A stretch of 64,000 bases of DNA, from the NCBI RefSeq assembly GCF_000284255.1, contig NC_017075.1, positions 4,774,001 to 4,838,000 of the forward strand, in the 5' to 3' direction. Both the position numbers and the translations under genes were made by a program. The notes beneath the pieces are model-generated. The model ran no database searches. It saw only the letters and a program-made list of their open reading frames with translations, and had not been told where the DNA came from. This document shows positions 59,398-64,000 of this stretch, one piece after another. Position 1 is the first letter of the stretch. The number at the start of each line of letters is the position of its first letter. This stretch comes from Rubrivivax gelatinosus IL144 (GTDB lineage: Bacteria > Pseudomonadota > Gammaproteobacteria > Burkholderiales > Burkholderiaceae_C).

Positions 59398-59829
59398 CTA
59401 CTTGCCGTGGCGGTGCTTGCAGTCCGGGCGCGTGCAGCGCGCGTACAGCGCCAGCGCGTGGTCCTGCAGCTCGAAGCCGCGCTGCGCGGCGATGGCGCGC
59501 TGGCGGACCTCGATCTCCGGGTCGTAGAACTCCTCGACGCGGCCGCAGTCCATGCAGACCAGGTGGTCGTGGTGCTGGCCTTCGTTGAGCTCGAAGACCG
59601 ACTTGCCCGACTCGAAGTTGCTGCGCGACAGCAGCCCCGCCTGCTCGAACTGCATCAGCACGCGGTAGACGGTGGCCAGGCCGATGTCGGCGCCTTCGGC
59701 CAGCAGCGCCTTGAACACGTCCTCGGCCGTCATGTGGCGGCGCTCGGCGCTCTGGAAAACCTCCAGGATCTTGATGCGCGGCAGCGTGGCTTTCAGGCCG
59801 CTGCTCTTCAGTTCTTCGGCGTTGGACAT
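59398..59829 (-). CDS. fur: ferric uptake regulator Fur
   Basis: Fur binds Fe2+ and represses iron-uptake genes as a dimer. It has 143 residues, the usual length. The winged helix reads [20 protein letters not shown] and [18 protein letters not shown], the latter being the recognition helix. Metal-binding His residues lie in [19 protein letters not shown], and a second Cys pair is in [10 protein letters not shown] use the ATG at 59829 because the protein then starts [13 protein letters not shown]. It is divergent from bamE, an arrangement conserved in betaproteobacteria. Confidence 0.95.
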   Translation of the reverse strand: MSNAEELKSSGLKATLPRIKILEVFQSAERRHMTAEDVFKALLAEGADIGLATVYRVLMQFEQAGLLSRSNFESGKSVFELNEGQHHDHLVCMDCGRVEEFYDPEIEVRQRAIAAQRGFELQDHALALYARCTRPDCKHRHGK

Positions 59830-59869
59830 GTCGGAAATCCTCGAGGGCCGGCGCTGCACGGTCGCCAGC

Positions 59870-59888
59870 TAGAATGCCGGCCATCATA
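59870..59888. promoter_or_regulatory. divergent -10 boxes of bamE and fur
   Basis: On the plus strand TAGAAT (59870-59875) could drive bamE with a leader of about 50 nt. On the minus strand TATGAT (59888-59883) could drive fur with a leader of about 46 nt. The two promoters face away from each other and overlap, so RNA polymerase can probably use only one at a time. Confidence 0.4.
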
Positions 59889-59933
59889 GCCAGCCTATCG
59901 CGCCGTTCTCTGCGGCCGCGCAGGAATCCCCTC

Positions 59934-60467
59934 ATGCTTCGCATCCTGGCCCTGCTGTCCGGCTCGCTGTTGCTGGGCGCGTGCTCGTCGACGCCGTCGT
60001 CCGGTCCCAGCTTCCTCGGGTTCATCACGCCGTACCGCATCGACATCGTCCAGGGCAACGTCGTCACGCGCGAACAGCTTCAGGCGCTGAAGACCGGCAT
60101 GTCGCGCGAACAGGTGCGCAACGTGCTCGGCACGCCGCTGGTCACCGACGCCTTCCACGCCCAGCGCTGGGACTACATCTTCACGATCCGCCGCCCGGGC
60201 ACCGATCCGCAGCGCCGCAGCATCGTCGTGCGCTTCGACGCCAGCGGCACGATGACCGGCGTCGAGGCCCCGGACGATCTGCCGACCGAACGCGAGTTCG
60301 TCGACTCGATCACGCGCCAGAAGGACGAGAAGCCGGTCGTGCCCAAGCTCGAGCTGACCGAGTCCGAGCGCCTGGCGCTGCCGCGCCCGCCCAAGCGCGA
60401 GGAAGCCGCGCCCGAAGCCGAACCGCAAGGGGCCGCGCGCAGCTACCCGCCGCTGGAGGCCTCGTGA
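59934..60467 (+). CDS. bamE: outer-membrane assembly lipoprotein BamE
   Basis: BamE is a small lipoprotein of the beta-barrel assembly machine. The protein has 177 residues. The lipobox LLLGACSS places the lipidated Cys at about residue 17. The BamE core follows: [40 protein letters not shown] and [13 protein letters not shown], with the characteristic PY-IDI-QGN motif that binds phosphatidylglycerol and BamD. The C-terminal about 50 residues are Pro/Glu-rich and not conserved. dapB overlaps its stop. Confidence 0.95.
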   Translation: MLRILALLSGSLLLGACSSTPSSGPSFLGFITPYRIDIVQGNVVTREQLQALKTGMSREQVRNVLGTPLVTDAFHAQRWDYIFTIRRPGTDPQRRSIVVRFDASGTMTGVEAPDDLPTEREFVDSITRQKDEKPVVPKLELTESERLALPRPPKREEAAPEAEPQGAARSYPPLEAS

Positions 60468-61267
60468 GCGTCGTCTCGATCGCGGTGGCCGGCGCCTCCG
60501 GGCGCATGGGCCGCATGCTCGTCGAGGCGGTGCTGGCCAGCCCCGACTGCCGCCTGAGCGGCGCGCTCGACCTCCCGGACAGCCCCGCGCTGGGCCAGGA
60601 CGCCGGCGCCTTCCTCGGCCGCACGACCGGCGTCGCCGTCACCGCCGACCTGCGCACCGGCCTGGCCGGCGCCGACGTGCTGATCGACTTCACCCGCCCC
60701 GAAGGCACGCTGACGCACCTGGCGCTGTGCCGCGAGCTCGGCGTGCGCATGGTCATCGGCACCACCGGCTTCACGCCGCAGCAGAAGGCCGAGATCGCCG
60801 CCGCCGCGCAGCAGATCGGCGTCGTCTTCGCGCCGAACATGAGCGTCGGCGTCAACGTCGTGCTCAAGCTGCTGGAGACCGCCGCCAAGGCGCTGGCCGA
60901 CGGCTACGACATCGAGATCGTCGAAGCCCATCACCGCCACAAGGTCGACGCCCCGAGCGGCACCGCGCTGGCGATGGGCGAAGCGGTGGCGCGTGCGCTC
61001 GGCCAGGACCTGTCCGAACACGCGGTCTTCGCGCGCGAAGGCCACACCGGCGAGCGCAAGCCCGGCACGATCGGCTTCGCGACGATCCGCGGCGGCGACA
61101 TCGTCGGCGACCACACGGTGCTGTTCGCCGGCACCGGCGAGCGCATCGAGATCAGCCACCGCAGCAACAGCCGCGCGAACTACGCCGCCGGCAGCGTGCG
61201 CGCGGCGCGTTTCCTCGTCGCCCACGGGCCCGGGCTGTACGGCATGGCCGACGTCCTGGGCCTCTGA
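60464..61267 (+). CDS. dapB: 4-hydroxy-tetrahydrodipicolinate reductase
   Basis: DapB reduces 4-hydroxy-tetrahydrodipicolinate with NAD(P)H in the lysine and diaminopimelate pathway. It has 267 residues and starts with GTG overlapping the bamE stop. The nucleotide site is [18 protein letters not shown]; the substrate site carries [20 protein letters not shown] with the catalytic His-His and Lys. [16 protein letters not shown] completes the family signature. The order bamE-dapB is conserved in Burkholderiales. Confidence 0.96.
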   Translation: MSVVSIAVAGASGRMGRMLVEAVLASPDCRLSGALDLPDSPALGQDAGAFLGRTTGVAVTADLRTGLAGADVLIDFTRPEGTLTHLALCRELGVRMVIGTTGFTPQQKAEIAAAAQQIGVVFAPNMSVGVNVVLKLLETAAKALADGYDIEIVEAHHRHKVDAPSGTALAMGEAVARALGQDLSEHAVFAREGHTGERKPGTIGFATIRGGDIVGDHTVLFAGTGERIEISHRSNSRANYAAGSVRAARFLVAHGPGLYGMADVLGL

Positions 61268-61279
61268 GCGCGCCCGCCG

Positions 61280-61933
61280 ATGCAGGGCCTGGAGCACTTC
61301 TGGGGCGAGGCCGACACGGTCGGCCGCATCGTCGCGCTGCTGCTGTTCACGATGTCGGTCGTGGCCTGGCTGCTGATCGTCTGGAAGGGCCTGCTGCTGC
61401 GCCGCGCCGGCGCCGACATCCGCCGCGCCGTGCCGGCCTTCTGGGACTCGGCCTCGATCGGCGACGGCCGCAGCCGCGTGCAGGCGCTGGACCGTGAAGG
61501 CGTGCTGCTGCCGCTGGTCGACGCCGCCGTCGCGCCGGCCGCCGGCGGCACGCTCGAAGGCGCGGCCGCGCTCGAAGCGCGGCTCACGCGCCGCTTGCGC
61601 GACGCGCTGCACCGCGGCCTCGCGCACCTGCAGTTCGGCCAGGTCATCCTGGCTTCGATCGGCAGCACCGCGCCCTTCGTCGGCCTGTTCGGCACCGTCT
61701 GGGCGATCCACCACGCGCTCACCGGCATCGGCGACGCCGGCACGCTGACGATCGAGAAGGTCGCCGGCCCGGTCGGCGAAGCGCTGGTGATGACCGCCGC
61801 CGGCATCGCCGTCGCCGTGCCCGCGGTGCTGGCCTTCAACACCTTCGGCAAGCTGGTCGCCGCCTGCGAGGCCGAGCTCGAAGGTTTCGCCCACGACCTG
61901 CGCCGCATGGTGCTGGACGCACCGCAGGACTGA
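61280..61933 (+). CDS. MotA/TolQ/ExbB proton-channel family protein
   Basis: This inner-membrane protein of 217 residues has three hydrophobic helices. The core motif GQVILASIGSTAPFVGLFGT followed by VWAIHHALTGIG is the family signature of the helices that form the proton path with ExbD/TolR. The start is 12 nt after dapB. It is paired with the ExbD/TolR gene 11 nt downstream. No tonB or tolA lies nearby, so ExbB and TolQ cannot be told apart with certainty; the fur and receptor genes elsewhere in the window make ExbB-like use plausible. Confidence 0.9.
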   Translation: MQGLEHFWGEADTVGRIVALLLFTMSVVAWLLIVWKGLLLRRAGADIRRAVPAFWDSASIGDGRSRVQALDREGVLLPLVDAAVAPAAGGTLEGAAALEARLTRRLRDALHRGLAHLQFGQVILASIGSTAPFVGLFGTVWAIHHALTGIGDAGTLTIEKVAGPVGEALVMTAAGIAVAVPAVLAFNTFGKLVAACEAELEGFAHDLRRMVLDAPQD

Positions 61934-61944
61934 GAGCAGCGGCG

Positions 61945-64000
<2,056 letters not shown>

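Overview
The window is about 64 kb of very GC-rich chromosomal DNA with dense operons, many 1-4 nt stop/start overlaps and frequent GTG starts. Gene content and order point to a betaproteobacterium of the order Burkholderiales, in the Rubrivivax/Leptothrix/Roseateles neighbourhood. Evidence includes rsmB-DUF4390-ntrY-ntrX, hpf-ptsN-hprK and fur|bamE-dapB-exbB-exbD-leuS. I cannot name a species. No insertion sequence, prophage, CRISPR array or rRNA operon was seen; this looks like core chromosome with several accessory signalling and stress clusters.

Layout. 1-5.2 kb: tail of an unidentified gene, then a TonB-dependent receptor with a periplasmic binding protein, permease and ATPase (metal-chelate or corrinoid uptake). 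5.2-5.4 kb: tRNA-Gly and tRNA-Phe with promoter and terminator. 5.4-10.4 kb: rsmB, DUF4390 and an NtrY/NtrX-like two-component pair. 10.5-11.7 kb: folE and a BLUF blue-light sensor. 11.7-19.8 kb: lemA-like gene, proA, Lrp regulator divergent from a LysE exporter, DUF167, topB, a SET-domain methyltransferase, birA and a SPOR protein. 19.8-30.4 kb: gap and tkt, murU, an aldo/keto reductase, a histidine phosphatase, a UbiH-type monooxygenase, a nitrilase-family amidase and glnE. 30.4-34.8 kb: an EamA transporter and three envelope lipid/glycan genes. 34.8-44.1 kb: the most interesting block. A CarH/LitR-type B12 photoreceptor-repressor and an acyl-ACP-desaturase-like diiron protein lie opposite an eight-gene operon (FAD oxidoreductase, DUF1365, CFA-synthase-like methyltransferase, chalcone-isomerase-like, MFS, DUF3833 lipoprotein, SDR, NTF2-like). 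I read it as a light- or photooxidation-controlled membrane-lipid modification system. 44.1-45.6 kb: a TonB-C-like periplasmic protein and corA. 45.8-57.0 kb: a signalling island with two large PAS histidine kinases, a lone receiver, a degenerate kinase, REC-Hpt, HTH-REC and HD-GYP proteins, plus a secreted prolyl oligopeptidase. 57.3-64 kb: hpf, ptsN, hprK, fur, bamE, dapB, exbB/exbD-like genes and the first 538 codons of leuS.

Two themes cut across the window. Two unrelated light-sensing protein families (BLUF and B12-dependent LitR/CarH) lie 24 kb apart. At least eight genes carry a TA(C/G)AAT-like -10 box ending only 6-8 nt before the start codon, which predicts leaderless mRNAs and helps fix several starts.
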